64,000 bases of DNA from Micromonospora sp. WMMD882 (GCF_027497255.1 NZ_CP114903.1:806001-870000); one strand, 5' to 3'; shown: positions 42,746 to 53,090, counted from the stretch's first letter. Numbers and translations: made by a program. The notes: generated by a model from the sequence alone, not told the origin.

Positions 42746-45700
42746 CAGCAACCTCCCAGCTTGCGCCCTGGCACCGGCTGACCCTTTCTGCCGGGGAGTT
42801 GCTCGCCCGTAGCTGGATTGAACTCCCCCATATGCTTGGCGTTCTTTTTGCCATTGGTCCACATCTCAATTGTGCCGTGCGCCGAATCCCACTCGAGAAT
42901 TCGGCCGTCCGACAAGGACCAACGAGCACGATATCCGCCGCCGGCTTTCGGTGATCCACGCCCAACGTATGTCGCATCAGGGAAGCCCGGAAGTGCCTTA
43001 TCCGATGGCGGAGGCGTGTAACCCCCATCATTGTGTACGAGCACCGGCGTGTCGCCGGCGAGTACATAGTACGTGTGGATGTGGGCGATGGTGAGGTTGT
43101 AGGTGGTTGTGGTGGTGTCGTGGGTGGGGCGGGTGCCGTTGATCTGGGCGGTCGTGCCGTCGGGGGTGCGGAGGTGTTGTCCTGGGGTGAGGGTGCCGGC
43201 GGGTTGCCACTGCTGTCGGGTGGCGTTCCAGAGGGGGTGGTCGGCGGTGGTGTCGAGTGGTTGGCCGTCGACGATCAGGGTGAGCAGGGTGTCTTCGTGG
43301 ATCCAGAGGTGGGTGACGGGTCGGGGGCCCTGCTCGCCGGTTTCGGGGTCGGTGGCGAGGACGGTGTCGCCGAGGCGGATGGCGCTGAGGGGTTTGGTGG
43401 TGCCGTCGGCCATGAGCACTTGGGTGTCGCCGCTGAAGCTGCACAGGCCTCCCCAGGGCACGTCGTCGCTGGCCCGCCCGGCGTCGAGTAGGACCGCCCC
43501 GGCGCGGCCGAAGGATCTGACCTTGCCGAGCCGGGGCAACAGGATGTCGATGGAGAGGAACACGCAGCCGGTCGCGCTGCCGTCGGCGCAGTCGATGGCG
43601 TCGGCGGCGCCGGTGAGCTCCAGGACGACGTCGCCAAGGGCCTGCCGGAACTTCTGCTGCTCCTCCTTGTCGATCTGTCGGCAGATGTCGGGTGAGTTGT
43701 AGCAGAAGGCCATCCACTGCGCATTCCGCTGCTCGACGGGGTCGAGGTCGCGGAACTCCCGCTGGTTGTTGGTCATGGCAAGCGCGACCTGGTCGAGGGT
43801 CCGGGCGTCCCTGCCCTCGGTGGTCTTGCCGCCTCCGGTGCCGCCGAGTTGGATGCCGCGGTACTGGTTCAACGAGGTGCCGCTGACCTGCATGCCGCCG
43901 CCGGTGTTCTTGCCGCCGCCCGCGCCGCTTTTCGGGTGCGCGATCTGGCCGCCGCCGTGGGCGTCCTCGAAGAAGGTCAGGCCGGACGGGTCGGAGAAGG
44001 TGGCCGGGCTGTTGTTGCCGTACGCGTAGCCGTTCCACTGTTGTGGATCGCCGAGGTCCTGAAGCGGGTCCACGCTGATGAACCGGCCGAGCGCCGGATC
44101 GTACTCGCGGGCCCCGATGTGGACCAGCCCGGTGTTGTCCCTGGTGCCGCCCAGGAAACCCTTGTCCATGATGGCGGGCCACGCTCCGGTGGGGGTGCCG
44201 CGATCGTTGCCGAACGGCAGGGTGCGCCGCCGGGTGACCGACAGGTCCGTGTTGGCGATGCTGACCTCGGCCGTGCCGTGGTGGTCGTTGACCAGCCACG
44301 TCAGGCCGGTGAGGGAACGCATCGCGACGACCGTGCCGGCGTGCGAGTAGTAGCGGGTGCCCGCTGCGGCGCTCGCGGTGGGTTTGCGTACCTCGGTGCC
44401 GTCCGGCAGGTAGAGGGTGGCGCCCGTGGGGTCACGGCGGATGAGCCGGTTGCCGTCGGCGTCGTATACGTAGCTGGTGGTGCCGGCGGGCTCGGCGAGA
44501 TGGTCGAGCCGGCCCTCGGGGCTCCACGTCAGCGTCTGGTTGCCCGGCCGGGTGGCCGTGTCGCCGGTGCCGGTGTACGTGTAGGCGTCGGTCCTGCTGA
44601 TCGTGCCGGTGGTGACCACCGAGGTCACCGCGTGCGGGCGGGAGCCGGCGGCCCCGCCGGGCGCGGGGTAGGCGTAGGTGCGGAGCGTGCCGGCCAGGTG
44701 GTCGGTCTCGGTCTTGCGGTTACCGGTCACGTCGTACGTGTAGGAGTGCCAGTAGCGGGCCGGGCCGACCAGACCCCCGAGGCTGGGAGTCGTGCAGGCG
44801 CCGGGGCCCGGCGTCCACGCGGCCGTCAGGCGACGCAGGTAGTCGTACTCGAAGCACTGGACGTCGGCGGCCCCACCTGCGGGCGTGTCGGCGATCTGGG
44901 TGAGGTTGCCCCGTTCGTCGTAGCTGTAGCCGAAGTTGACCGCCTCCGGTTTGAGCTCCGGGATGGCGTTGGTGTTGAGCAGCCGGCCGGTGTGCTGGTC
45001 GGTGGTGTGGGTGATCCAGGTGCGCTTGCCGGTCGCCCCCAGGATCCGTTGGCTGAGGTTGCCGAGCTTGTCGTAGACGGTGTTGTTGACGTAGATCTGC
45101 GATCCTGCGGTCAGCATGACCATCGGCGCCCCGATGTCGGTGTAGCTGTAGGTCAGCTTCTCGCTGGCCAGACCACCGGCGGCGGGAAGCGTGCTGGTGG
45201 CGACCGCGCCGTCGGGCCGGTAGGTCGTCGCGTACGGGTACGTGCAGGGCGTGCTGCCGCCGGCCGCGCAGAGCGCGCTGTCGACCGCCGGGAGGGTGAG
45301 CTGGCTGCTCAGGGGACGGCCGGCCACGTCGTACCCGGTGATGTCGGTCCGGTACGCGTTCGTGGAGCCGGCCGGCTCGTACCGGATCGCCGCGCTCAGC
45401 CGGCCCACGCCCTTGACCGACGTGTCGTAGCTCCACTCGGCCCGCTTCGGGCCGGTGACCGAGTCGTTCCGCAGCGTGGTCCGGCGGCCGAGACTGTCGT
45501 ACGTGTACGCGAGGGTTCGGTTGCGGGCGTCGGTGACCGTGGTCAACTGCCCGGCCGCGTCGTAGGTGGAGACGGTGACCCCCCGGTCCGGGTCCTCGTC
45601 CCGGACCCGACGACCGAGCTGGTCGTACGCGTACCGCCAGGTGTTGCCGGCCGGGTCGGTGAGGCTGGCCAGTTCGCCGAACGCGGCGTAACCGTAGGTG

Positions 45701-48700
45701 GTCTTGTCGAAGTGCGCAGGATTGTCGCTGCCCACGTCGGCCCGGTTCTTGTACTGCCGCAGCTCGACGGCGCGGCCCCGGGCATCGCTGATGGTCGTGG
45801 TGGCGGTGCCGCCCCGCGGCGGGGTGACACTGACCCGTTCACCGTCGTAGCTGGTGGTGGTGCGCCACTTCTCGTTGGTGGCCTGGTTCACGCCGACCTT
45901 GAAGATGGCGTCGGTGACGCGGGCGGCCCCGTCGTAGACGTTCAGGGTGTGCGCGGGCACCGCCGGGGTGCCGGTCTGGCCCACCAACTCCGTGCCCGGC
46001 GGGTCGTTGGTCGTGTCGTAGTAGGGCTGGGAGGTCCACTGCACCAGGCCACGTGAGTCGTGGACGGTGTCGGTGAGCACCCGGCCGCCGCCGGTCGCCT
46101 GCGTCTGGGTCTGGCGCGGCCGCAGCAGCCCGTCGTAGAGGGTGATCGACGTCCGGCGGGCGTAGGTGACGCTCGGCGTCATCGTCCAGGTGGTGACCGC
46201 GGTCGGCGCGGTGTTGCGGACCAGGTAGCTGTGCTCGACGTCCGGGGCGTTGGGGTAGGTCGCCTTGGCGCGCCCCGGTCGCCACGCCTTCAGTAGCCGA
46301 CCGAGTCCGTCGTAGGTGACCTCGGAGATCCCGCCGTTGTTGTTGTCGGTGGTCGTCAACGGGAGGTGCCAGGCGGTCGCGTAGGTGGTGGTGGCGCTGT
46401 ACCCAAGCGCGTTGGTGATCGTCTTGGCGGTCACCGGTCCGGTGGTGGCCGGGGTGTAGGCGGTGGTCGTCTTGCGGTCGAGCGCGTCGTAGGCCTCCTT
46501 GTTGCGGCCGTTGTCGTCGTAGACCGCCCGCGCGGTGGTGACCCAGGTGGGGGTGGTGCCCGACCACGAGGCGATCTCCTCGGTACGGACCGCGTTCCCC
46601 TTGACCGGGAGGTAGGTGTTCCAGTCGCTGCCCGGCAGGTCGTACGTGATCCGGGTGCTGGAGATCATGTCGGCGGGCAGACTGGGCGTCGCGGCGCAGT
46701 TGACGGCGACCGTCTCGACTTTCTTGACCCGACCCAGCAGGTGATTGGTCGGGTTACGGGCATACCAGGTGCGGGTGCACCTGTCGTCGCCCGCGGTCGA
46801 CTCGTCGCCGAGGTCGTCGACCTGGGTGGGCAGGTTGTCACTGTTGAACGTGGTGACGGTCTTGACCCAGCGGACGCCCCCGGCGGCGAGTCGGCTGCGC
46901 GACCGGGTGGTACCCACGTTGGTCATCCACGCCTTCAGCGGGCCCGAGGTGGCGGTGGGGCCCTGCCGGACAGGGGTGTTGATGGTGCCGGACACCCAGT
47001 CCCCGCCGTTGCCGAGCAGGGTCGTCTCCTCGCGGAGCATCCCGGCGTACGCCTCGTGGTCGGCGATCGCCACGTTCTGCGAGTCGGTGACGGTCACGCT
47101 GCGGGTGCCGGTCGGCTGTTTGTCGCCGTCCATGCCCCGGAAGTAGCGGTACTCGCTGGCGGACTGCACGCCCGTCTCCAGACCCTTGCGGACCCGGACG
47201 TGCCCGTAGCCGCGGAACTGGCTCCAGGTGCGCTCCTTCTCCTCGACCAGCTCCGAGTCCTCGTAGTGCCAGGCCGGGCTGTCGAGGTAGTCGTAGTTGC
47301 TCTGCTCGTGCGCGAACCCGCCGGCGTTGTCGTACACGTCGATGCGGGTGACCCGGTACTTGTGGAACCAGTCCCGTTCCGGTTCCCCGCCGTCGGGCGC
47401 CCAGTAGCGGGGGAAGCACGCCTTCGTGTTGGTGTGCGGTTGCGGGAGAGCGTTGCGGGCGCACTCCGGGGCCGAGTAGGTGACCGCGACCTGGGCGCCG
47501 GTCTCGGTGGTCACCGTGTTCACGCGGTACCGGAACAGGTCCGACCGGCCGTCGGCGATGGCGTCGACCCGGTTGGGGCGCGCCTCACTGCCAGGATCGA
47601 AGACGATCTCCGGATCGGAGACCTCCGGGCCGCCCGCGCTGGTCACCTTGCCGGTACGGGTCACTCCGGCCAGCCACATCGGCTCGCCGGTGTTGTCGCC
47701 GGTCTGCAGGTAGGTGTGCCGCAGGGTCCACCAGGTCACGTCCTGATAGGAGGTGCCGGCGCCGGAGTAGACCTGGGAACGGACCTGAGCCAGCCGCTTG
47801 GCGGTCCAGAAGGTCGGTGACAGTTGGCTGGTGCAGGGGCTGGCCCTGCAGTACTGGTCCCAGGGGGTGTCCGGCCACGACGACGCGACCGCGTCAGACC
47901 CGGACCAGCAGTTGCTCTCACAGCGGTCGGCGGGGTCGAAGATCAGCCTGGCGGCGGCCTGCGTGGTGGACGTGGCGTCGCTGCGGTTGCCGTACTCGAC
48001 GCGGCTCAACCAGCCGCCGCGGTGGTAGGTGGTGCGCTTGGTCGGGTCGCCTTCCCGACCGTAGGCGCCCGCCTCCCGGCTGTAGAAGTAGGTGAGCGTG
48101 TTGCCGTGCAGATCCACGACGTGGTCGAGGTTCCAACGCCAGGCCTGCGTGGTGCGGGAGGCGGCGAAGTTCCCGGCGGTGTAGCCGTGCTCGTCGGGGT
48201 GGTTGCCGTACACGGGCACGGTCCACACCGAGTTCGTCGCGACGGTCCCGGAGGCCCCGCCGGGGCCCGAGTTGCGGCCGAAGAAGTACTGGACGCCGTC
48301 GGGCGTGGTGACCTTCCAGTACTCGCCGTCGTCGTCCCCGTTGCCGAATCCCGTGTTGGTCGACAGTTCGATCCTGGAGCCGTCGTCGCTGACGCCCTTC
48401 CAGGTGTTGCCGGCAGACTTGACCAGCTCGGTGGCGCGGCCGTTGAGCGAGATGGTGGCGTTGCCGTCCGGCTTCAACCAGCACAGGTCACCGCTGTTGA
48501 CCGCGGTGTTGTTGGCGGGGCTGCCTCGCATCGGCTCCTTGTCGCCGTTGCACGCGGTGTACTGCCGCTCGATGTAGCCGGGCCAGAAGTCCCAGCCGTC
48601 GCCGATCCACGAGCCCTGGGTGTTCGTGCCCGCGGTGCGTCCGTCGACCGCCCCGGAGGAGTACGTCAACGCGACGGACGGCTCCGGCCCGCCGACCCCG

Positions 48701-49521
48701 GGGGGTGCGTCGAACGGGTACGACCAGGTGAAGTCGCCGGTCTGCGGCCCGACCTGCCAGGTGGAGGCCGGGGACAGGCTGGTGGCGGCGAAGTCACCCG
48801 AGTCGCCGGACGGCCCGCTGGTGACGGCGAGAGTCACCGCCGTGCCGTCGGCGGGCAACTCGACCGGCGCGGACACCACTGCGGCACGTCGGTCGTTCGT
48901 GCTGGGCAGCGGCTGGCCGTCCGGCAGGCGGACCAGCCGGAGCCGGTTCGCCCAGTCGGCCCCGTAGGCTCGGGCGAACCCGGAATAATCCACCTGCACC
49001 GTCACGGTGTCCCGCCGGCGCACGCCGTCGGCCCGGCTCACCGTGAGCGCCACCCCGGGCGCGCCCCGGTCCCGCGCGGACCGTTGGTCCAGGACCTCGA
49101 CGGTCACCTGACGTACGGGAACCGCGTCATCGGACCCGGGCCGGGCCCCGGCGGGCGGCGTCACCCGTACCGGGAGCTTCCCGGTCCTGGTTCCGTTGCT
49201 CCGGCTGGCGTCGGTCGCCACGTCGGTCAGGTCGACCGTCGCCCGGCCCGGAGCAGGCCAGGTGACCTTCGGGTTCCCGCGACGCTGCCGGTCTGCTGCC
49301 GTCCAGGCGGGCCTGGTCTTGTGGACCAGTGGGGTGGCCGCCACCCCGGCCACCTCGGGGGCCTTCGGCGGGGACCAGGCGGGGGCCGCGTCGACGGCCG
49401 GCGCCTGGCCGGCGAGGGTGACCGCCATGACGACGGCGAGCGACGCGGCGACCCGGCGGCCGGCCCTACCGACCGTCCGGAAAGTGGCCCGGTACGGACC
49501 TGAGCGGCGTGCGACGGACAT
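42745..49521 (-). CDS. Rhs/YD-repeat toxin delivery protein with Hint domain and colicin E3-type RNase tip
   Basis: A 2258-residue secreted polymorphic toxin. The signal region is MSVARRSGPYRATFRTVGRA plus a hydrophobic core to AVDAAP. A long YD-repeat shell follows. The conserved core end is YDPALGRFISVDPLQDLGDP plus NGYAYGNNSPATFSDPSG. A Hint (intein-like) autoprotease starts at CSFSGDTQVL (about 2027), with TTADHPLW and a terminal VLVHN. The 94-residue tip after VHN contains EWDSAHGTIEMW, the Asp-x-x-His-x-x-x-Glu triad of colicin E3 16S rRNA nucleases, and GEFNPATGEQL. The ATG at 49521 follows GGGGAGACGCT. It is downstream of the LamG gene (49 bp) and overlaps its immunity gene. The last 1313 bp before the tip are duplicated in inverse orientation at 53091. 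Confidence 0.92.
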   Translation of the reverse strand: MSVARRSGPYRATFRTVGRAGRRVAASLAVVMAVTLAGQAPAVDAAPAWSPPKAPEVAGVAATPLVHKTRPAWTAADRQRRGNPKVTWPAPGRATVDLTDVATDASRSNGTRTGKLPVRVTPPAGARPGSDDAVPVRQVTVEVLDQRSARDRGAPGVALTVSRADGVRRRDTVTVQVDYSGFARAYGADWANRLRLVRLPDGQPLPSTNDRRAAVVSAPVELPADGTAVTLAVTSGPSGDSGDFAATSLSPASTWQVGPQTGDFTWSYPFDAPPGVGGPEPSVALTYSSGAVDGRTAGTNTQGSWIGDGWDFWPGYIERQYTACNGDKEPMRGSPANNTAVNSGDLCWLKPDGNATISLNGRATELVKSAGNTWKGVSDDGSRIELSTNTGFGNGDDDGEYWKVTTPDGVQYFFGRNSGPGGASGTVATNSVWTVPVYGNHPDEHGYTAGNFAASRTTQAWRWNLDHVVDLHGNTLTYFYSREAGAYGREGDPTKRTTYHRGGWLSRVEYGNRSDATSTTQAAARLIFDPADRCESNCWSGSDAVASSWPDTPWDQYCRASPCTSQLSPTFWTAKRLAQVRSQVYSGAGTSYQDVTWWTLRHTYLQTGDNTGEPMWLAGVTRTGKVTSAGGPEVSDPEIVFDPGSEARPNRVDAIADGRSDLFRYRVNTVTTETGAQVAVTYSAPECARNALPQPHTNTKACFPRYWAPDGGEPERDWFHKYRVTRIDVYDNAGGFAHEQSNYDYLDSPAWHYEDSELVEEKERTWSQFRGYGHVRVRKGLETGVQSASEYRYFRGMDGDKQPTGTRSVTVTDSQNVAIADHEAYAGMLREETTLLGNGGDWVSGTINTPVRQGPTATSGPLKAWMTNVGTTRSRSRLAAGGVRWVKTVTTFNSDNLPTQVDDLGDESTAGDDRCTRTWYARNPTNHLLGRVKKVETVAVNCAATPSLPADMISSTRITYDLPGSDWNTYLPVKGNAVRTEEIASWSGTTPTWVTTARAVYDDNGRNKEAYDALDRKTTTAYTPATTGPVTAKTITNALGYSATTTYATAWHLPLTTTDNNNGGISEVTYDGLGRLLKAWRPGRAKATYPNAPDVEHSYLVRNTAPTAVTTWTMTPSVTYARRTSITLYDGLLRPRQTQTQATGGGRVLTDTVHDSRGLVQWTSQPYYDTTNDPPGTELVGQTGTPAVPAHTLNVYDGAARVTDAIFKVGVNQATNEKWRTTTSYDGERVSVTPPRGGTATTTISDARGRAVELRQYKNRADVGSDNPAHFDKTTYGYAAFGELASLTDPAGNTWRYAYDQLGRRVRDEDPDRGVTVSTYDAAGQLTTVTDARNRTLAYTYDSLGRRTTLRNDSVTGPKRAEWSYDTSVKGVGRLSAAIRYEPAGSTNAYRTDITGYDVAGRPLSSQLTLPAVDSALCAAGGSTPCTYPYATTYRPDGAVATSTLPAAGGLASEKLTYSYTDIGAPMVMLTAGSQIYVNNTVYDKLGNLSQRILGATGKRTWITHTTDQHTGRLLNTNAIPELKPEAVNFGYSYDERGNLTQIADTPAGGAADVQCFEYDYLRRLTAAWTPGPGACTTPSLGGLVGPARYWHSYTYDVTGNRKTETDHLAGTLRTYAYPAPGGAAGSRPHAVTSVVTTGTISRTDAYTYTGTGDTATRPGNQTLTWSPEGRLDHLAEPAGTTSYVYDADGNRLIRRDPTGATLYLPDGTEVRKPTASAAAGTRYYSHAGTVVAMRSLTGLTWLVNDHHGTAEVSIANTDLSVTRRRTLPFGNDRGTPTGAWPAIMDKGFLGGTRDNTGLVHIGAREYDPALGRFISVDPLQDLGDPQQWNGYAYGNNSPATFSDPSGLTFFEDAHGGGQIAHPKSGAGGGKNTGGGMQVSGTSLNQYRGIQLGGTGGGKTTEGRDARTLDQVALAMTNNQREFRDLDPVEQRNAQWMAFCYNSPDICRQIDKEEQQKFRQALGDVVLELTGAADAIDCADGSATGCVFLSIDILLPRLGKVRSFGRAGAVLLDAGRASDDVPWGGLCSFSGDTQVLMADGTTKPLSAIRLGDTVLATDPETGEQGPRPVTHLWIHEDTLLTLIVDGQPLDTTADHPLWNATRQQWQPAGTLTPGQHLRTPDGTTAQINGTRPTHDTTTTTYNLTIAHIHTYYVLAGDTPVLVHNDGGYTPPPSDKALPGFPDATYVGRGSPKAGGGYRARWSLSDGRILEWDSAHGTIEMWTNGKKNAKHMGEFNPATGEQLPGRKGQPVPGRKLGGC
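43031..44343 (-). repeat. Inverted repeat, copy A (Rhs core end plus Hint)
   Basis: 1313 bp coding for the Rhs residues from HAGTVVAMRSLTGLTW to the Hint C-terminal VLVHN. It is the reverse complement of 53091-54403. By eye I find only two differences (54381 and 54389), and both fall within the last 25 bp before the toxin tip. Identity stops inside the final Asn codon, exactly at the predicted Hint/toxin junction. Confidence 0.93.
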
Positions 49522-49570
49522 AGCGTCTCCCCGGGCGACAACGAATCGGTCTGGAAGGGCGGGAAAGGAC

Positions 49571-52500
49571 TCAGGCGAAGGCATGGTCGATCACCTCACC
49601 GGGACCCCAGACGCCCTGGCTGGCGTAGACGTGGTCGAGGTCGCCGACCCATCGTTCGGCGGCCGCCCCGGCGTCGAGGGCCCGGGCCAGCGCGAGTGGC
49701 CCGGTGGCCGACCAGGGTGTGGTGTGCGCGGCCTCGGCGTAAGACCCGCCGAGGTCCGGCGTGCCGTTGACGTACAGGCGGATCGTGCTGGTCGGTCGGT
49801 CGTAGACGCCGACGAGGCTGACCCAGTCACCGTCGACCACGTAGTCGGCGGTGCAGGCGGCCGTCTGGTTGGCGGCGCCGCTGTCGGTCTGAGCCAGGGT
49901 GAAACACCACGCCGGATCGGCCGCGCCGTCACCGTCGACGTCGACGTCGGTACGGAGGCCCAGCCGGAACAACGAGGTGGTGGTGCCGTCCTGGGAGACA
50001 GCGGCGTGTGGGCTGGCCAGGTCGGTGAGCCTGACCCAGGCCGCGACCGTGAAACCCTCGGGAGCGTTGGTGTCGAGCACGGGGGACGAGGTCGTGAGTT
50101 GGCCGCTGCCGTCGGTGGTGACCGCGCCGCCCACCCGGCCGTCCGGCTGCCAGGTCACGCCGCTCCCGCTGAGAGCGGCCGGCCGGGTGTTCCCCGGCAC
50201 GGAGGAAGCCGCTGTCCCGGTGGCGTCGTCCAGCGTCCAGTGCCAACTGTCGGTGCTCGGATTGACCAGGAACTGGTAGACCCGGGGATCGGAGGTGGCG
50301 CCAGCGGCGGTACGGGACTGCACCGCCAGGACGTTCAGCCCGTCCCGGGCCGGCGTGATCGTCTCGGCGGTGGTCGTCCCGGTCACCTCCCGCACGGACA
50401 GGTCGTCCCAGAACACGCTCTTGCCGGTGCCCGGCGCGAAGCCGTTGTAGAGGCGCACGAAAGCCTCGGTCGCGGTCACCGGCACGGTCAGCACGACCGA
50501 GAGCCGCTGCCACGTGTCGGTCGCGGTGGGCCGGGATGACAGGACGTGGGTGTAGGCGCCGGCGTTGTGGTACGTGGGAACGATGGCGAGACCACGCCAG
50601 TCCGTCGGGTTGAGCCCGGTCGCCCCCGGGACGTAGACCCAGCCGGTGACCCAGTACCGCCTACCGGCCTGCATGCCGAGGTGGAACCCGCCGCTCCACT
50701 CCCCGCCGACGGTCGCATACGCGAACGCAGCCCCCGCCGCGGTCCCGGACGCGGCCGGGGTGACCTGAAGCGAATCCTGACTCTGGTGGCCGCGGGCGGT
50801 GGAACGGGAGATCGTCGCGTACTGGCCGGCGGTGAAGCCGGTGAGCCCGCTGGAAACCTGCTGCTGGTTGGTGGTCAGCAACTGGGTCTGGGGAGTGCCG
50901 GCGGGCACGGTCACCAGCGGGTCGCCGTTGAGCTGGTAGACGTACTCCGCCACCTCCGTGGCACCGCCGGGCCCGTAGGTGAACGAGCCGGGCTGACCGG
51001 GACCGCCGTTCCAACCCCCGGTGCTCTTCTCGGGGTAGGCGCTGCTCGAAACAGCCGGCAGGGACGGGTCCTGCGTGTTCACAGTGAAGGTGAACCAGGC
51101 CGAGTAGTCGCCGCACAGGTAGGCGTCACATGCCTTCACCCGCCAGTGGTAGGTGCCGTCCGCCAGGGCGGCGCCGGTGAGCGGAACGACCCGCCACGGC
51201 CGGGCGGTGCCCGACGACACACCGGTCACGGCGGTCCCGGACTTCGCCATCAGGGTGCCCTTGGTGCTGTTGTAGACCTGGTACTCGGCGCGCAGGGTGC
51301 CGGTGTCCGGATCGGACACGGTGGCGGCGAGCTGGGGAGTGCCGGAACGGACCACCGCCGGGGACGTGCAGGCCGAATAGCACGAGTCGATCTTCAGGCT
51401 GGTGGGGCTGTTCGGGGTGCGGTTGTACTTGAGCGTCACGTACGGCGTGTGTGTCGCCGCCTCGGACGAGTTGAACTTCTTCCAACCGTTGTGGTTGGAC
51501 TCGCTGGTCGCCCGCAACCCGATGTTGGCCCACTGCTGTTCAGCGGAGTCGAAGGCGGCCTGGAAACTCTTCTTGACCGATACCGAGACCCAGCCGTCGG
51601 CGCAGTTGGGGCCGTAGCCCTTGGTGCCGGTGGAGGTGCCGTCCTGTTCGAGCCAGGCCGGCTGGTTGCCCCAGCGGGCGGAGGAGTTGGCCCAACTGAC
51701 CCGCCACGACTCCCACGACGCCGCCGTGCACGACCAGGAGTAGAAGTTCCACAGGAACAGCTCGGCGGAGATGACCGTGGCGCCGTCCAGACCACCGAGG
51801 CGTTGGAAGTTCAGCAGCGACCGGGCCGTGCAGCCGGAGGAACAGCCCGCGCCGCCGTCGTCGCTGTAGCCCAGCCGCAGCTCGGTGTCCCCCGACTTGT
51901 CGGTGGTGGCGATGGTGTTCTGGACATAGGCGTCGAACCCTGGCGCGAGATTCACCGACGGATCGATGGTCACCGGGTACGTGAGTTGACTGTCCTCGTA
52001 GAAGCCCGGATCAGGGGTCATCACGAGTTCCTGGCCGCCGTCCTCACCGATCGCGGTCACCACCTCGACCTCGGCTCGGTGCGCCGGATCGCCCGACGGC
52101 AGCGACCGGGCGTCCCACATCTCGCCCTGCGACACGGTTGCGGTTCGGGTCGGCGCGTTGGCAGCGCGGTTGCGATCACCGGACGGGCCGGTCGACCACG
52201 GCAGGCTGATGGTCTGCATGGTGGCCGCTGCGGTGGCGTCCTTGACAGTGAACGAGTACTGAAAGCCGGTCCGTCTGGCCTCGACCACCAGGTCGACGCC
52301 CGGCTTCACCTCGGCATAAGTAGCGGTCACCCCGTCGAGCTGCGGCTCGGGCAGCGCCCCCGTCCAACCCAACTCGACCCGCTGCTCGCCGCTGCCGGCC
52401 ACGGCCAGCACGTCCGTCGCGGCGTCCCGCGCGCCGGACAGCCACAGCCCGTTGGCGTCGACGGCCGGTGCCACGTTCCCGTCCGGCAGCCGACGAAGTG

Positions 52501-52867
52501 TCAGGTCGACGTCGACCCACTGCCCGGTGCCGACGCGGGCGCGTACGGGCGCCGCGTGCAGCTCGGCGCTGAAGGTGCCGTCCGGGTACGCCCAGGCCCG
52601 GCTGGTCTCCGTCGTCGCCCCGGTGACCAGGATCGGCTTACGGGTACGGTAGGCCAGCTCAGCGGCTGCTGCCTCGTCGGCCGCTGCGGAAGGCGTTGCG
52701 GCGGACGCTGCGGCTTGTGGTGGCAGGACCGCAGCGTGGGCGGGTGCCCCGAGCAGAGGCGATGTCAATCCGATGACGAGACCGGCCGCCGCAGTGAGGC
52801 CGACAGCTGAGAACCCATTGCCCGAAGTGCAGCGTCGTCGAAAGAGCCTTGCCCATGATCGCACCAT
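49571..52867 (-). CDS. Secreted LamG-domain, DNRLRE-type protein, first gene of the Rhs operon
   Basis: A 1098-residue exported protein. The signal is MVRSWARLFRRRC followed by a hydrophobic stretch to APAHAAVLPP. The N-terminal half has a DNRLRE-like region (SVNLAPGFDAYVQNT, TELRLGYSDDGGAGCSSG, YSWSCTAASWESWRVSWANS), fibronectin/Ig-like and carbohydrate-binding-like modules lie in the middle, and a C-terminal LamG jellyroll starts about 890 (SWHWTLDDATGTAASS ... GFTVAAWVRLTD ... WVSLVGVYDRPTSTIRLYVN). Such proteins are regularly encoded before Rhs toxins in actinomycetes and probably help surface display or adhesion. The ATG at 52867 follows GGGGGAC. It lies wholly within the predicted invertible segment. 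Confidence 0.87.
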   Translation of the reverse strand: MVRSWARLFRRRCTSGNGFSAVGLTAAAGLVIGLTSPLLGAPAHAAVLPPQAAASAATPSAAADEAAAAELAYRTRKPILVTGATTETSRAWAYPDGTFSAELHAAPVRARVGTGQWVDVDLTLRRLPDGNVAPAVDANGLWLSGARDAATDVLAVAGSGEQRVELGWTGALPEPQLDGVTATYAEVKPGVDLVVEARRTGFQYSFTVKDATAAATMQTISLPWSTGPSGDRNRAANAPTRTATVSQGEMWDARSLPSGDPAHRAEVEVVTAIGEDGGQELVMTPDPGFYEDSQLTYPVTIDPSVNLAPGFDAYVQNTIATTDKSGDTELRLGYSDDGGAGCSSGCTARSLLNFQRLGGLDGATVISAELFLWNFYSWSCTAASWESWRVSWANSSARWGNQPAWLEQDGTSTGTKGYGPNCADGWVSVSVKKSFQAAFDSAEQQWANIGLRATSESNHNGWKKFNSSEAATHTPYVTLKYNRTPNSPTSLKIDSCYSACTSPAVVRSGTPQLAATVSDPDTGTLRAEYQVYNSTKGTLMAKSGTAVTGVSSGTARPWRVVPLTGAALADGTYHWRVKACDAYLCGDYSAWFTFTVNTQDPSLPAVSSSAYPEKSTGGWNGGPGQPGSFTYGPGGATEVAEYVYQLNGDPLVTVPAGTPQTQLLTTNQQQVSSGLTGFTAGQYATISRSTARGHQSQDSLQVTPAASGTAAGAAFAYATVGGEWSGGFHLGMQAGRRYWVTGWVYVPGATGLNPTDWRGLAIVPTYHNAGAYTHVLSSRPTATDTWQRLSVVLTVPVTATEAFVRLYNGFAPGTGKSVFWDDLSVREVTGTTTAETITPARDGLNVLAVQSRTAAGATSDPRVYQFLVNPSTDSWHWTLDDATGTAASSVPGNTRPAALSGSGVTWQPDGRVGGAVTTDGSGQLTTSSPVLDTNAPEGFTVAAWVRLTDLASPHAAVSQDGTTTSLFRLGLRTDVDVDGDGAADPAWCFTLAQTDSGAANQTAACTADYVVDGDWVSLVGVYDRPTSTIRLYVNGTPDLGGSYAEAAHTTPWSATGPLALARALDAGAAAERWVGDLDHVYASQGVWGPGEVIDHAFA

Positions 52868-53090
52868 GCTGAGTCCCCCGTTTGTCGACCATCCGTCAAG
52901 GCCGCCGGTAAGACTAGGGATCGCATGCCCTCGATGTAAGCAACGGTCACAACTCGACACCACAAACCGGACCAGTCGTGTAAATCGACAAGCCGCCATG
53001 ACTTTGGGTTACCGCGTGATCGCTTGACGCCTCCTGTGACGCGTCGTCGGCCGTGAGTATCCGCGCCGTCTGCTTCGGCAGGGTCGACTC
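52868..53090 (-). promoter_or_regulatory. Upstream region of the LamG-Rhs operon
   Basis: 223 bp between the LamG start and inverted repeat copy B. The operon promoter must be here, because nothing else lies upstream before the repeat. The position means that the promoter would move together with the operon on inversion. I cannot pick a -35/-10 pair with confidence. Confidence 0.4.

Larger units (their letters stand above)
44344..53090. other. Segment predicted to be invertible
   Basis: 8747 bp lie between the two inverted repeats. It contains the upstream promoter region, the complete LamG gene and the Rhs N-terminal 1726 residues, all on the minus strand. Recombination between the repeats would turn it around. 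The Rhs frame would then continue through copy B into the second toxin tip. Confidence 0.6.

Noticed and set aside
43031..43443. A protein-splicing intein in the Rhs gene
   Set aside because: The Hint domain is near the C-terminus with the toxin tip as its only C-extein, and the motif ends in VHN without a splicing nucleophile (Asp or Thr-Gly context follows). This is the autocleaving Hint seen in polymorphic toxins.
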